Part shown: in pieces, positions 7,252 to 16,039 of the stretch | Position numbering within the stretch: position 1 is the first letter of the stretch | Layout: every line of letters begins with the position of its first letter | NCBI RefSeq assembly: GCF_002939985.1 | Contig: NZ_MDFM01000045.1 | Span: 1-32,827 of the forward strand | Direction of reading: 5' to 3' | DNA: 32,827 nt | Origin: Xanthomonas hortorum pv. cynarae | GTDB taxonomy: Bacteria; Pseudomonadota; Gammaproteobacteria; Xanthomonadales; Xanthomonadaceae | The notes under the pieces: generated by a model | What the model was told of the DNA's origin: nothing | Seen by the model: only the letters and a program-made list of their open reading frames with translations | The model's database searches: none | Translations under genes and position numbers: made by a program

Positions 7252-9675
7252 TCATTGGGCGGCACCTTGGACAGTTCCGTGCATGGCGCCGTGCGTAGTG
7301 TCGTGCATGGCGCCGTGTGCAATTTCTTGCACCTCGCCTTGCATGTCGCTTCGCAAAGCGCTCTGCAAATTGTCTTGCGCATCCACCTGCGCCAGCAAGG
7401 TGCGCAGCGAGGTCAGTGGATCGCGTGGTGGCTGGCGCTTCGGCACGCTGCCCTGCTCGGCCCATTGGCGCTCCCACGCTGCAAGCTTGGTGTTGAAGGC
7501 CGCTTCGTCGAACGGCGTGCCGGCCTTGCGTGCAGCACGGTAGGCGCTCAGAAAGCGCGTCCAGCGCTGCAGATAGAACTCCGCGTACATGCCTTGCCAG
7601 GCCTTGGAGGCGTAATCGGCAAGATTGCCGTCACCGCCCCAGACGCTGACCTGCGCACGCGCGTTGCCGACATACACGCGACGTAACGCGGCATCGTCGC
7701 CCGCGGCAGCGGCCGCCTGACCGGTCCAGTCGGCGAGGGTTTCGTGTTGGCCGCCGACCAGTGCATCGAGTCCTTGCACCAATCGCGTCGTGCGCGCCAA
7801 CAGCGCATCGCCGCGTGCGAAGTCGCCGGCGGCGTAGGCCTGCACCACCGCCTGTAATTGGCGGTCGGCGTGCAGGCTGAGGTAATGCCGCGCGTCTTCG
7901 ATCAGGTCGTAGCGGTAGAGCGGTGCGTCGGCGTAACGGTCGGCTTGCTGCAGCAGGGCGTCGATGGCGCGGCGCAGGCGTTGCGGATCGCCGGGGCGAT
8001 CGTCGAAGCCGACAATGTCGGCAGTCGGCCGCTTGAACAGCAGATACGCGCCGGCCCGCTTGTTCCACCAGCGCAGCGACCAATAGCGGGTCTGGTAGAT
8101 GCCCGCGTCCAGATCCGACCAGGCCTGCAGCAATGCCGCATCGCTGTGTCCGTAGCGGGCGCGCGTGTACTGCGTGAGCCACTGCGACCACGATTGCTGC
8201 GGACCTTCCCAGGCCAGCGCGTAGAGATACTCATAGACTACCGAGTTGCTGTGCAAGCCTTCGGGAAACACGCCGAAGCCGCGCAGATTGCGTTTGTCCG
8301 GATCGGCCAGCAAGGCCCGCAGATCCTGGCGATAAAACGCAAAGTCGCCGTACAGCGGATTGCTGGCGCCGTAGTTGTGCACGTAGCCGTAGATCCATTG
8401 TTTGTTGTCGAAGGCCTGCGAGGCCTTCCAGGTACCGGGATACCGATCGTTGCCGATGTCCAGCACCATCAACCGCGCGTCCGGCACCTTGCCCAGAAAC
8501 GCGGCGATCGCCTGCGGTTGCCAGAACTCACGATCGGCACCGAACAGCCAGCCCTGCATCACCCAGGTGGCCTGCGGATTGACCTGGGCGATGGAGCGAT
8601 ACAGCGCCTGACCGTACTCGGCCAGGCGTGCATCGCGTTGCGCTGGCGGCACTGCCTTGGCACGTGCGGCGTCGGAGTTGGCGATGCTGTCGCCGTACTT
8701 GGCGGCGGCCACGTCGCTGCCGTCGTCGGCCACTGGCGGCAGCATTTCGTTGAAGGCATCGGCCAGATAGAACTCGCCAGCGCCGTAGGTCTGCGTGTAC
8801 AGCTCAAGGAATCGGCGCGCGACTTTGGCGAACAAGGGATCGCGCGGATCCAGCCAATAGGTTTCGTGAAACCCCTCCCAGGCGCGCATGCGGTAGATAC
8901 GCGCATTTGGATGTGCCTGCGCGAATGCCTTGGGCACGTAGCCGGCAAACGCCGGCAGCACCGGTTGCATGCCCAGCTCGCGCATGCGTGTGAGGATCTG
9001 CGTCTGCAGCACGCGCTTGCTGTCGATCCACTGTTGCGGCAACGGCGCGCGATAACCCTCGATATTGCCCATGCGCTGCCACGGGGTAAACGCCGGGCCG
9101 GAGAAATATTCCGCCAGCGCAGCATCGCCCACATCGAACTCGCGCCACAGCGTTTGCCAGATCGCTTCCTGCCCTTCCATCGCCAGCGGCATGTCGATGC
9201 CGTGCAACGCCATCCAGTCGATCTCGCGCTGCCAGCGCGGCCACTCCCAGAACGGCGTGGTGTAGCCGTAGGTGCAGGTGTTGAGATAGGCGCGATGCGC
9301 AAACGGCGTGCGCACCTGGCCGCTGCTGTAGGCAGGCCATTGCGCCGGCAGTGCCACGCGGTCGCCCTCCCAACTCATCGACGCCGCACCGGCCTGGCCG
9401 AGATACGCGTAGGCGCCGCGCGCCAATGCCACCTGCGAGGAGCCGGCAATGCGCACCGTGTCGCCACCGGCATCGATGCGATACCAGTCCGCGCCATCGC
9501 CGCGCGGCGCCATCGTCATCTCGAACTGGGCCGCGCGCGCGCCGATCAGGCGTTGCACCACCGCTTGTGCGGGCGGTGCGGCCAGCACGCTGACTGGAAT
9601 GGCGAGCAATGCGCTCAGCACTGCACCAGCGAACAGGCGCGCATGCGACGAGGGTGAAAACGATGAAGCGATCAT
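7252..9675 (-). CDS. Alpha-N-acetylglucosaminidase, glycoside hydrolase family 89
   Basis: This 807-residue exported enzyme is homologous to human NAGLU and clostridial GH89. A Sec signal peptide (residues 1 to about 33, ending VSVLAA) is followed by an N-terminal domain, then the diagnostic YLNTCTYGYTTPFWEW and REIDWMALHGIDMPLAMEGQ region (130-170). The expected catalytic glutamates are visible: acid/base E310 in LADAFNEMLPP and nucleophile E472 in GVFPEGLHSNSVVYEY. GH89 removes terminal alpha-linked GlcNAc. The ATG overlaps the GH2 stop (ATGA), so the two are translationally coupled. The last 21 residues are an unusual His/Gly/Ala/Met repeat (HGAMHDTTHGAMHGTV) absent from the family core. 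Its neighbour NagX makes an HGSNAT/NAGLU-like pair. The product is likely periplasmic. Confidence 0.93.
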   Translation of the reverse strand: MIASSFSPSSHARLFAGAVLSALLAIPVSVLAAPPAQAVVQRLIGARAAQFEMTMAPRGDGADWYRIDAGGDTVRIAGSSQVALARGAYAYLGQAGAASMSWEGDRVALPAQWPAYSSGQVRTPFAHRAYLNTCTYGYTTPFWEWPRWQREIDWMALHGIDMPLAMEGQEAIWQTLWREFDVGDAALAEYFSGPAFTPWQRMGNIEGYRAPLPQQWIDSKRVLQTQILTRMRELGMQPVLPAFAGYVPKAFAQAHPNARIYRMRAWEGFHETYWLDPRDPLFAKVARRFLELYTQTYGAGEFYLADAFNEMLPPVADDGSDVAAAKYGDSIANSDAARAKAVPPAQRDARLAEYGQALYRSIAQVNPQATWVMQGWLFGADREFWQPQAIAAFLGKVPDARLMVLDIGNDRYPGTWKASQAFDNKQWIYGYVHNYGASNPLYGDFAFYRQDLRALLADPDKRNLRGFGVFPEGLHSNSVVYEYLYALAWEGPQQSWSQWLTQYTRARYGHSDAALLQAWSDLDAGIYQTRYWSLRWWNKRAGAYLLFKRPTADIVGFDDRPGDPQRLRRAIDALLQQADRYADAPLYRYDLIEDARHYLSLHADRQLQAVVQAYAAGDFARGDALLARTTRLVQGLDALVGGQHETLADWTGQAAAAAGDDAALRRVYVGNARAQVSVWGGDGNLADYASKAWQGMYAEFYLQRWTRFLSAYRAARKAGTPFDEAAFNTKLAAWERQWAEQGSVPKRQPPRDPLTSLRTLLAQVDAQDNLQSALRSDMQGEVQEIAHGAMHDTTHGAMHGTVQGAAQ
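7278..7317 (-). repeat. 24-bp-period tandem repeat in the 3' end of the GH89 gene
   Basis: The 16-base unit CGTGCATGGCGCCGTG occurs identically at 7278-7293 and 7302-7317, a period of 24 bp or eight codons. A degenerate third unit follows to about 7345. It encodes HGAMHxTx repeats at the extreme C-terminus of the enzyme, suggesting recent slippage expansion in frame. Confidence 0.8.
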
Positions 9676-12566
9676 GGCGAGTTCCGATAATGCACGGTGA
9701 CGACGTCGTGGAAACCAAATGGCTGATCGGCGGCGACCTGCACGATCACCGCCAGCGTGCGCGCACCGGTCGCGGGCGCAAGCGCCAACTTGATCGGCGT
9801 GCCGGCTGCCGCTTGCGCCACCACGCGGCCATCCAGAAACACTTGCGCCGGCCCACTGAGCCGGCCCAGATCAAGCACGCCGCCGTGGGTCTGCACGCCT
9901 TGCCATGGCGTGAACTGGGTGCGGTACAACACGTAGCCAGCGCGCTCGGGTGCGGTTTCCAGCGTACCGGGCAGCGTGTTGCTCCAGCTGTTGTTGTCGT
10001 TGGGGCGGCGCGACAGATCCGCTGCCGGTGGCTGCGCGAATGCGGCAGTGTGCCGCCAGCTTTCGACCACCATCACCGGTGCGGTCACTGCCACAGCCGC
10101 TGGTAGCGGCACCGCCGTGCAGGCGATCTCGGCCACCGCATCTTGCAGTCCTGATGCACGCGCCTGCAGGCGCAGTACGCCGGCACCGCGGCCTGCCTGC
10201 ACGATGGCCTGCGCCAGCCCGTTGAACAAGGCCACCTGCGTGGCCTGATCGGGTGCGTGCGCATTCGGGTCGCCATTGCCCACGCCCAGCAACCGGCCGC
10301 CGCTGATGTGCAGTGTCAGCGTTGCATTGCAATCGGGCACGTGGCGGCCTTGCGCGTCCACCGCTTCCAGCGTCACCGGCTGCGCATCGCGTCCATTGCC
10401 GCGTAGTTGCGCGCGGTCGGGCGTCAACCGCAACGCAACCGCTGCGCCGGTGGTTTCCACGCGCGTGCGCGCCACCTCGCGACCATCGCGCCAGGCCACC
10501 GCTTCGAGGACGCCCGGCGCGTACTGCACCTGCCACTGATTCATTTGCGCACGGTCCACCGCCTGTTTACCCAGCGAGCGGCCGTTGAGCCACAGCTCCA
10601 CCTGCGCGGCATTGCAGAACGCCATCACCTTGATCGGCTGGCCTTCGCGACCCGGCCAGTTCCAGTGCGGCAACAGATGCAGCACCGGCGCATCGTCGAT
10701 CCACAAGGCGCGGCGCAACCAATACGCTCCCTTGGGAAATCCGCACTGGTCCATGATGCCGAAGAACGAGCCCACCGACGGCCATTCGAACGGCGTGGGT
10801 TCGCCGCGATAATCGAACCCTGTCCACACGAAACTGCCGGCGACGAATGGGCGCTCTGCAATCAGCTGCCAGGCGCGGCGATGGGTATTGCCCCAGTCGG
10901 CGGCCAGGCTGTCGTCTTCGGCCACCACGTGTGCGTCCATGTCGGTGAACCACGCGCCGCGGGTCTGAAAGGCACTGGTGTCTTCGCTGGACAACATCGG
11001 CGTGCGCGGGCGCGCGGCATGCACACGGTCGTAGTTGTACTGGCGATAGTTGAAGCCGAGCACATCCACCACATCTGCCGCGCCGCGCGTGGCGAACATG
11101 CCATCATTCATGCCGGCAGTGATCGGGCGGGTGTCGTCGAGCGCACGCACGGCGCTGGCGGCGCGCGCCATGATGGCGTAGCCGGTGGCGGTGCCCTGCA
11201 GTGGCTCTTCGTTAAGCAGCGACCACGCAAACACGCTGGGATGGTTGCGCTGGCGCCGCACCATCGTTTGCAACAGCGCCACATACTCGGGTGCGGGATT
11301 GAACAGGCGGTTCTCGGCCATCACCAGCATGCCCAGCCGGTCGCAGGCCTGCAGCAGTTCCGGCGCCACCGCGTGATGCAGGCGAATGGCGTTGCAGCCC
11401 ATCGACTTCAACCGACGCAGGCGAAACGCATGCAAGGCATCGGGCAGCGCCACACCGACGCCGGCATGGTCCTGATGCAGGCACACGCCCTTGATCTTGA
11501 GCGCGCGGCCATTGAGAAAAAAGCCGTGGTCGGCATCGAAGCGCAGGCTGCGAAAACCGATCTCGCACTCGGCATGATCGCTGCGGCCGTCTTCGCCGCG
11601 CACGCTGGCCACCACGCGATACAGCACCGGCGTGCCCACGCTCCAGCGCTGCGGCTGCGCAACCGTTACGCTCACTTTTGCTTGCGCAGTGCCGAGTGCA
11701 GCAACGCGTAGTTGCGTCTGTCCATGCGCCACCACAGCACCACGTGCATCGCGCACTTCGACATCTACCCAAGCTTCGGTTGGCTGCTCGCCACTGTTGA
11801 CCAGCTCCAGCTCCACCGGCACCTGCCAGACATCGCCCGGGCCTTCGTGCGGCACCGCTGCCAGGCCATCGCCAGCGATGTGCAACGGCGTCCGCAACAC
11901 CAGCCAGGTGTGCCGGTAAATGCCGCCGCCTTCGTACCACCAACCGTCCATCGCTTCGGCATCGACACGGATGGCGATGCTGTTCAAGGCGTTGCCGTAG
12001 CGTGCAACGGGGGTCATGTCGATCACCAACCCGTTGTAGCCACTCCAGCTGCGCGCCATCAGCATGCCGTTGACCCACACGGTGGCATGGCTGGCAATGC
12101 CGTCTAGACGCAGCTCCACCGCCTGGCCGCGCACGGACTCTTCCAACCGCAGCGTGCGCCGGTACCAGGCGATACCGCGCGGCCGATAGCCTCGCGCGAT
12201 ATTGGCGTCAGCGCGCACCGGCTGCTCCACCACAAAATCGTGCGGCAGTTGCAGCTGCCGCCAGCCTGTGTCGTCGAAGTCCGGCGCGGCCGCGCCCCAG
12301 GCCCGGCCGGCCTTGGCGTTGTCGTAGGTCTCGTCCTGCGCAAGCAGGCGCGGGAACGGGAGATCGCCGGCGTGGAACCGCCAGCCCTCATCCAGGTCCA
12401 GCCATTGGCCACTGCCATCTTCAACTGATGGCGGCGGAGTGGGACGCGGCTTTCCGGTAACGCCAGCGCGTGCAGTTGCAGCGCTCGCCATGCCAGGAGT
12501 CAGCGTCGGAACCCCGAGCAACGACGAGGCGCAGACGCTGCCGGCGAGGAAGTCACGTCTGCGCAT
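9672..12566 (-). CDS. Exported GH2 glycoside hydrolase (beta-galactosidase type) with Tat signal
   Basis: This 964-residue protein begins MRRRDFLAGSVCASSLLGVP, a twin-arginine-style signal. Domains follow the GH2 plan: sugar-binding jelly roll (about 55-230, LPHDFVVEQP, GIAWYRRTL), immunoglobulin-like domain (about 235-340), TIM barrel (about 345-625), then extra beta domains (DUF4982-like about 630-690, one Ig-like, and a C-terminal jelly roll about 850-964). Catalytic residues are visible: acid/base E453 in FAWSLLNEEP and nucleophile E528 in PMLSSEDTSAF. The FVWTGFDYRGEP..FEWPSVGSFFGIMD stretch is typical of beta-galactosidases, but beta-glucuronidase- or other exo-specificities cannot be excluded by eye. 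It overlaps GH89 by ATGA and lies 165 bp after the receptor gene. The role is probably periplasmic trimming of imported glycans. Confidence 0.88.
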   Translation of the reverse strand: MRRRDFLAGSVCASSLLGVPTLTPGMASAATARAGVTGKPRPTPPPSVEDGSGQWLDLDEGWRFHAGDLPFPRLLAQDETYDNAKAGRAWGAAAPDFDDTGWRQLQLPHDFVVEQPVRADANIARGYRPRGIAWYRRTLRLEESVRGQAVELRLDGIASHATVWVNGMLMARSWSGYNGLVIDMTPVARYGNALNSIAIRVDAEAMDGWWYEGGGIYRHTWLVLRTPLHIAGDGLAAVPHEGPGDVWQVPVELELVNSGEQPTEAWVDVEVRDARGAVVAHGQTQLRVAALGTAQAKVSVTVAQPQRWSVGTPVLYRVVASVRGEDGRSDHAECEIGFRSLRFDADHGFFLNGRALKIKGVCLHQDHAGVGVALPDALHAFRLRRLKSMGCNAIRLHHAVAPELLQACDRLGMLVMAENRLFNPAPEYVALLQTMVRRQRNHPSVFAWSLLNEEPLQGTATGYAIMARAASAVRALDDTRPITAGMNDGMFATRGAADVVDVLGFNYRQYNYDRVHAARPRTPMLSSEDTSAFQTRGAWFTDMDAHVVAEDDSLAADWGNTHRRAWQLIAERPFVAGSFVWTGFDYRGEPTPFEWPSVGSFFGIMDQCGFPKGAYWLRRALWIDDAPVLHLLPHWNWPGREGQPIKVMAFCNAAQVELWLNGRSLGKQAVDRAQMNQWQVQYAPGVLEAVAWRDGREVARTRVETTGAAVALRLTPDRAQLRGNGRDAQPVTLEAVDAQGRHVPDCNATLTLHISGGRLLGVGNGDPNAHAPDQATQVALFNGLAQAIVQAGRGAGVLRLQARASGLQDAVAEIACTAVPLPAAVAVTAPVMVVESWRHTAAFAQPPAADLSRRPNDNNSWSNTLPGTLETAPERAGYVLYRTQFTPWQGVQTHGGVLDLGRLSGPAQVFLDGRVVAQAAAGTPIKLALAPATGARTLAVIVQVAADQPFGFHDVVTVHYRNSP

Positions 12567-12664
12567 GGCAGTGCCCGATCAACAGCGTTGCGTACATGCC
12601 CTGCGACCGACGCGCAGCAGCAACACCCGTAGCATCTTTGAAGTGCGCTTCCACAACAGCTGCA

Positions 12665-12695
12665 GCATTGCATTCAATGCGTGCTGTAGCACGCA
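12665..12695 (-). other. Tandem stem-loops between the TonB-receptor and GH2 genes
   Basis: Two adjacent perfect inverted repeats occur in the 165-bp gap. One is GCATTG, a four-base loop, CAATGC (12665-12680). The other is TGCGTGCT, a two-base loop, AGCACGCA (12678-12695); they share three bases and so are mutually exclusive. No T-run follows, so they look like processing, stabilising or attenuation structures that would let the receptor mRNA exceed the enzyme mRNA. The effect is inferred. Confidence 0.5.
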
Positions 12696-12731
12696 GCCGT
12701 GCACACTGGCGCTGCGCTCCCTCCCCCGCCA

Positions 12732-15440
12732 TCAAAGCATGTCCCACTGCATCGACAGGTAGTAGCTGCGACCGGTGACGCCAGTCATCTGCCAACGGCT
12801 GGTGATGTCCTTGTAGGCCTCTTCGGTGCGGTTGGTGAGGTTCAAACCACCCAGCTGGAAGCTGAGCTTGTCGCTGACCTGATACCCGAGCACCGCATCC
12901 AGCTGCGTGCGCGCCTTCATGGTGTGGCCTTCGCGCGCGAAGAAGCTGTCGCTGCTGTCCTGCTCGTATTCGCTGCGATGGTTGAGCGAGACGCGTGCCG
13001 AATAATGCTGGCTTTCCCAGTATGCGGTGGCGTTCCAGGTCTGCTCGGACAGATTGCGGATCTGGAATGCCGTATCGCGCTGCGGAATCACCCGGGTGAA
13101 GTTGGAGGTCACACCGAAGCCATCGATCGGCAACCACGCATCCAGCGACTGCGTCCAACCCAGCTCGTAACCGCGGATCTTGACCTTGCTCGGATCGTTG
13201 GTGGTGGCGGTGATCTCGTAGATGTTGCCGCCGCCGTCCACGCAGTCGCCGGCCGCATTGCTGGACAGTGCGGTGCCGTTGAAAGCGCCCGGGCAGACGA
13301 TGCTGTTGAAGGTGCCGTTTTTGATGTTCTTCCAGAAGCCGGCAACGGTCAGCGCGCCACCGTTGCCGTAATACCACTCCAGGCTCAGGTCGGCCTGGTC
13401 GGCGGTCAGCGCCTTCAGATCGGTCTGGCCCTGGGTGACGATGAACGTGGTCGTGCCGCCGGTATTGGTGCCGGTGGAAATGGTCGAAGCGATGGCGGTG
13501 TTGCTGTCCAGGATCGGCCGCACCAGCACCTTGGCGGCGGCAAAGCGCAGCAGCAGGTCCTCGCGCATGTCCAGCACCAGATTCAGGCTGGGCAACCAAT
13601 TGGAATAGTCGTACGGCGCACGCGCGGTGCCGATCACCACGTTGGCGTCGTCGCTGGCTGCCTGCGCCTGGGTGAGGTAGGTGTCGGTGGTGCGTTTGGT
13701 GTTTTCATACCGTATGCCGACGTTGCCGCGCAGACGCATGCTGCCGATGTCGGTATCGATGCGCGCCATCGCATAGGCCGATGAAATGTCGTTCTCGATG
13801 CTGTAGCTGCTTTGCGGGGCGAACAGCACCGGCACGGTGATGCCGGCAGCTGCCAGCGAGCGCGCGTAGGCCGCGATGTCCGGGGTGACCCAGCTGTCCT
13901 GCGCGGCGAGCTGTCCGTCGAGGAAGTTGCTCACCGTGCTGTTGGCGGCCGACAGTTCCGGGAACATGTCGAAGCCCGAGACGGCACCGGTCCTGAGCAG
14001 ATACAGAAAATCGCGCCTGCGCACATCGCGGTCGAAGGTTTCGCGGCGGTATTTGGCACCGAAGCGCACCGCGTTCAACGCGCCCATGTCCAGATAACGC
14101 TCGGCATCCAGTTGCAACGACCATTCCTTGTTGCTGAGCGACTGGATGCCGCCATTGGGATATTCGCTACGCACCAGATTGGCCTTGTCCCAGGCGCTGG
14201 CATCGGTGGCGTCGGCATCGGTGATCAGCGAAATCGCATCCCGGTTCGAGGTATCCAGCAGCGTCGAGGTCGGCTTGCGGCCCAGGATCGCCGCGCGCTC
14301 GTTTTCGTCGGTCTTGCCTTCGGTGTAATTGGCCGCGCCACTCAAGGTCCAGGCATCGCCCTTCCACTTGAAGTCGTAGGTCAGCAGCCGCGTGGACAGA
14401 TCGTGCTGTTCGATCTGGCGGTTGTTTTCCAGCCAGTAGTCCGACGCCGACACCTGCGTGGCAGTGAGCCCGTTGGTCTGCAGCACGGTCAGCGGGCTGC
14501 GCTCGAACGAGTACACCAACTGGTTCATGTCGTTGGCGGTCTTGTCCTGCGAATACAGCGCGGTGAGGTTCATTTCCAGCTGATCGCTGGGCTTCCACTG
14601 CAGCCCGCCGTTGAACATCTTGCGGGTGGTTTCGCGCTCGATCGAGCGGTAGCGCGGGCGCCGCGGAATGTACAGGGTGCCGGCGTCGGTTTGCTGCGTA
14701 TACCAGCGGTCGATCCACAGATAATCGGCGCGATCCTTGAGCTTCTGATAACCGGCGCTGAGGAACACGCCCAGATCGCCACCGCCGAATTTGAACTGGT
14801 CGATATAGGTCAGCACGCCCTTGGGCGTGGGCGCACCGCCGGCAAATTCGGCGTATTGCGCCTTGGCCGAAAACAGCAGCTTGGTCTGCTTGTAGTCCAG
14901 CGGTTTGGTGGTGTTGATGTTGACCGTGCCGGACAACCCACCGGCATCCATATCGGCCGACGGCGACTTGATCACCTCGATCCCGGCGGCCACTTCCGGC
15001 TGGATGATGTCGTAGCGGAAGCCATCGGTGAAGTCGGCGCTCTTGATCACCTGGCCGTTGATGGTGGTGGCCGAATACTGCGGCCCCAGGCCACGCACGC
15101 TGATGGTGGAACCGCGCCCGTTGATGGTGGAAATCTGCACGCCGGGAATGCGCTGGATCGCCTCGGCGATGTTTTCGGCGGGAAACTTGCCGATGTCCTG
15201 CGCCGAGATGCCATCGGTCATGCGCACGTCGTCGCGCTTGTTGTCCATCGCGGTGATCAGGCTCTTCTGGTACGAGCTGGTGACCTTGACCGTATCGAGC
15301 TGGGAAATCTGCGCAGGGTCTGCAGGCGGCGATTCCTGCGCCTGCGCGGTGGCGCCGCAGGCAAGCAGCGACAGCGCGATGGCGATGGACAGCGAGGAAG
15401 GCGAACAACAACGCAACGAGGCACGCGAGACAGGTGACAT
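12732..15440 (-). CDS. TonB-dependent outer-membrane receptor of the GlcNAc locus
   Basis: This 902-residue outer-membrane protein has a signal peptide ending around ACGATAQAQE and a TonB-box-like LDTVKVTSS. Its plug domain (about 45-165) shows RMTDGISAQDIGKFPAENIA, QRIPGVQIS, TISVRGLGPQYSATTINGQ and GGLSGTVNI, and a long beta-barrel follows. The ending SYYLSMQWDML is slightly atypical because barrels often end in Phe. There is no N-terminal signalling (STN) domain, so it should not feed a FecI/FecR system. I start at the ATG ending at 15440, preceded by AGGA seven bases away. Leading the GH2-GH89-nagX unit and sharing a motif with the nagQ promoter, it probably imports a GlcNAc-containing oligosaccharide. 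The substrate is inferred. Confidence 0.93.
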   Translation of the reverse strand: MSPVSRASLRCCSPSSLSIAIALSLLACGATAQAQESPPADPAQISQLDTVKVTSSYQKSLITAMDNKRDDVRMTDGISAQDIGKFPAENIAEAIQRIPGVQISTINGRGSTISVRGLGPQYSATTINGQVIKSADFTDGFRYDIIQPEVAAGIEVIKSPSADMDAGGLSGTVNINTTKPLDYKQTKLLFSAKAQYAEFAGGAPTPKGVLTYIDQFKFGGGDLGVFLSAGYQKLKDRADYLWIDRWYTQQTDAGTLYIPRRPRYRSIERETTRKMFNGGLQWKPSDQLEMNLTALYSQDKTANDMNQLVYSFERSPLTVLQTNGLTATQVSASDYWLENNRQIEQHDLSTRLLTYDFKWKGDAWTLSGAANYTEGKTDENERAAILGRKPTSTLLDTSNRDAISLITDADATDASAWDKANLVRSEYPNGGIQSLSNKEWSLQLDAERYLDMGALNAVRFGAKYRRETFDRDVRRRDFLYLLRTGAVSGFDMFPELSAANSTVSNFLDGQLAAQDSWVTPDIAAYARSLAAAGITVPVLFAPQSSYSIENDISSAYAMARIDTDIGSMRLRGNVGIRYENTKRTTDTYLTQAQAASDDANVVIGTARAPYDYSNWLPSLNLVLDMREDLLLRFAAAKVLVRPILDSNTAIASTISTGTNTGGTTTFIVTQGQTDLKALTADQADLSLEWYYGNGGALTVAGFWKNIKNGTFNSIVCPGAFNGTALSSNAAGDCVDGGGNIYEITATTNDPSKVKIRGYELGWTQSLDAWLPIDGFGVTSNFTRVIPQRDTAFQIRNLSEQTWNATAYWESQHYSARVSLNHRSEYEQDSSDSFFAREGHTMKARTQLDAVLGYQVSDKLSFQLGGLNLTNRTEEAYKDITSRWQMTGVTGRSYYLSMQWDML

Positions 15441-15678
15441 GGGAGATCCTGAGGTGGAATGGCTGGACGACGACGCGACTGGCATTCCGATCGATCAGCG
15501 ATGACAGATCCCGGCGTTGGGCAACCCACCCACACGCGCACAGGCCCCCAGTCCCGGACATCCGGAACCGCCTGCGATCTGTTGTTTGAGACACACCCCG
15601 TACGGCCCCCCGTGGGTGCCGATGCCGCCTCCCTCCCAGGACGGACATCGCGTGCCATTGCTGATCAACGGCCCTGAC

Positions 15679-15692
15679 TGGCAAATACCAAT
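15679..15692 (-). promoter_or_regulatory. Candidate NagQ (GntR) operator at the TonB-receptor promoter
   Basis: On the minus strand this reads AATTGGTATTTGCC, completed to TGGTATTTGCCA as a short palindrome (TGG...CCA at 15679-15690). It lies just downstream of the predicted -10, where a bound repressor would block transcription. The AATTGGTA part is identical to that upstream of nagQ (5790-5797). Assignment to NagQ is inferred from the shared motif and the gene context. Confidence 0.5.
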
Positions 15693-15705
15693 TCAGTGGA
15701 TTTGA

Positions 15706-15734
15706 TTCTTATGGTCTTTAAAAGATTCTGTCAA
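15706..15734 (-). promoter_or_regulatory. Sigma70-like promoter of the TonB-receptor/GH2/GH89/nagX unit
   Basis: Read on the minus strand there is a perfect -35 TTGACA (15734 to 15729), a 17-bp spacer and a -10-like TAAGAA (15711 to 15706), followed by T. This is the strongest sigma70-type promoter I see in the window and sits in its AT-rich pocket. The implied 5' leader is about 260 nt. Confidence 0.6.
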
Positions 15735-15840
15735 CAGTCACTATCGAAAGTGTTTGATCGCTCCTCGCGACTGGAGCCACATCCTTTAACCAAGGGTTTT
15801 TATGGGTGCGCTCAGGATCATTCGGGTGCATCCCGGGTAT

Positions 15841-15889
15841 CGTTGTCACAGGACCAGTCAATGACCAATTCGCCATTACCAGACCAATT
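15841..15889 (-). promoter_or_regulatory. Upstream motif cluster: repeated AATTGGTC and a NagR-like half site
   Basis: On the minus strand AATTGGTC occurs twice (15889-15882 and 15870-15863, 19 bp apart), with a further TGGTC at 15856-15852, and then TGACAACG (15848-15841), which matches one half of the palindrome at 16040-16051. The cluster lies about 110-155 bp upstream of the predicted -35. Looping to the promoter operator is possible but inferred. Confidence 0.35.
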
Positions 15890-16039
15890 TTGTTCCAGGC
15901 GAAATGTGTCAGACGCACCGCATTCGCTGGAAGCTGCGTCACAGTCCATATTCAGGCGTTCCTGCGTGTCGAAAGCGGTGTCGATATCTCACCAACGCAA
16001 CCAGCTGACTGCAGCAATGACTACAGGCGGCGCTACGCC

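Noticed and set aside
7858..9657. Plus-strand open frame of 599 codons opposite the GH89 gene
   Set aside because: Antisense shadow of a gene with clear catalytic motifs; no ribosome site or protein features of its own.
9688..9710. GACGACGTCGTG palindrome near the GH2 stop as an operator for GH89
   Set aside because: It lies within the last GH2 codons, where the peptide FHDVVTVHY accounts for it, and the genes overlap so no separate promoter is needed.
13812..15437. Plus-strand open frame of 541 codons opposite the TonB-receptor gene
   Set aside because: Antisense shadow; composition is the mirror of the receptor codons.
15718..15942. Minus-strand 74-codon frame in the xcsN/receptor gap
   Set aside because: It covers the AT-rich promoter and operator region, has no ribosome site and no recognisable features; regulatory DNA explains the stretch better.
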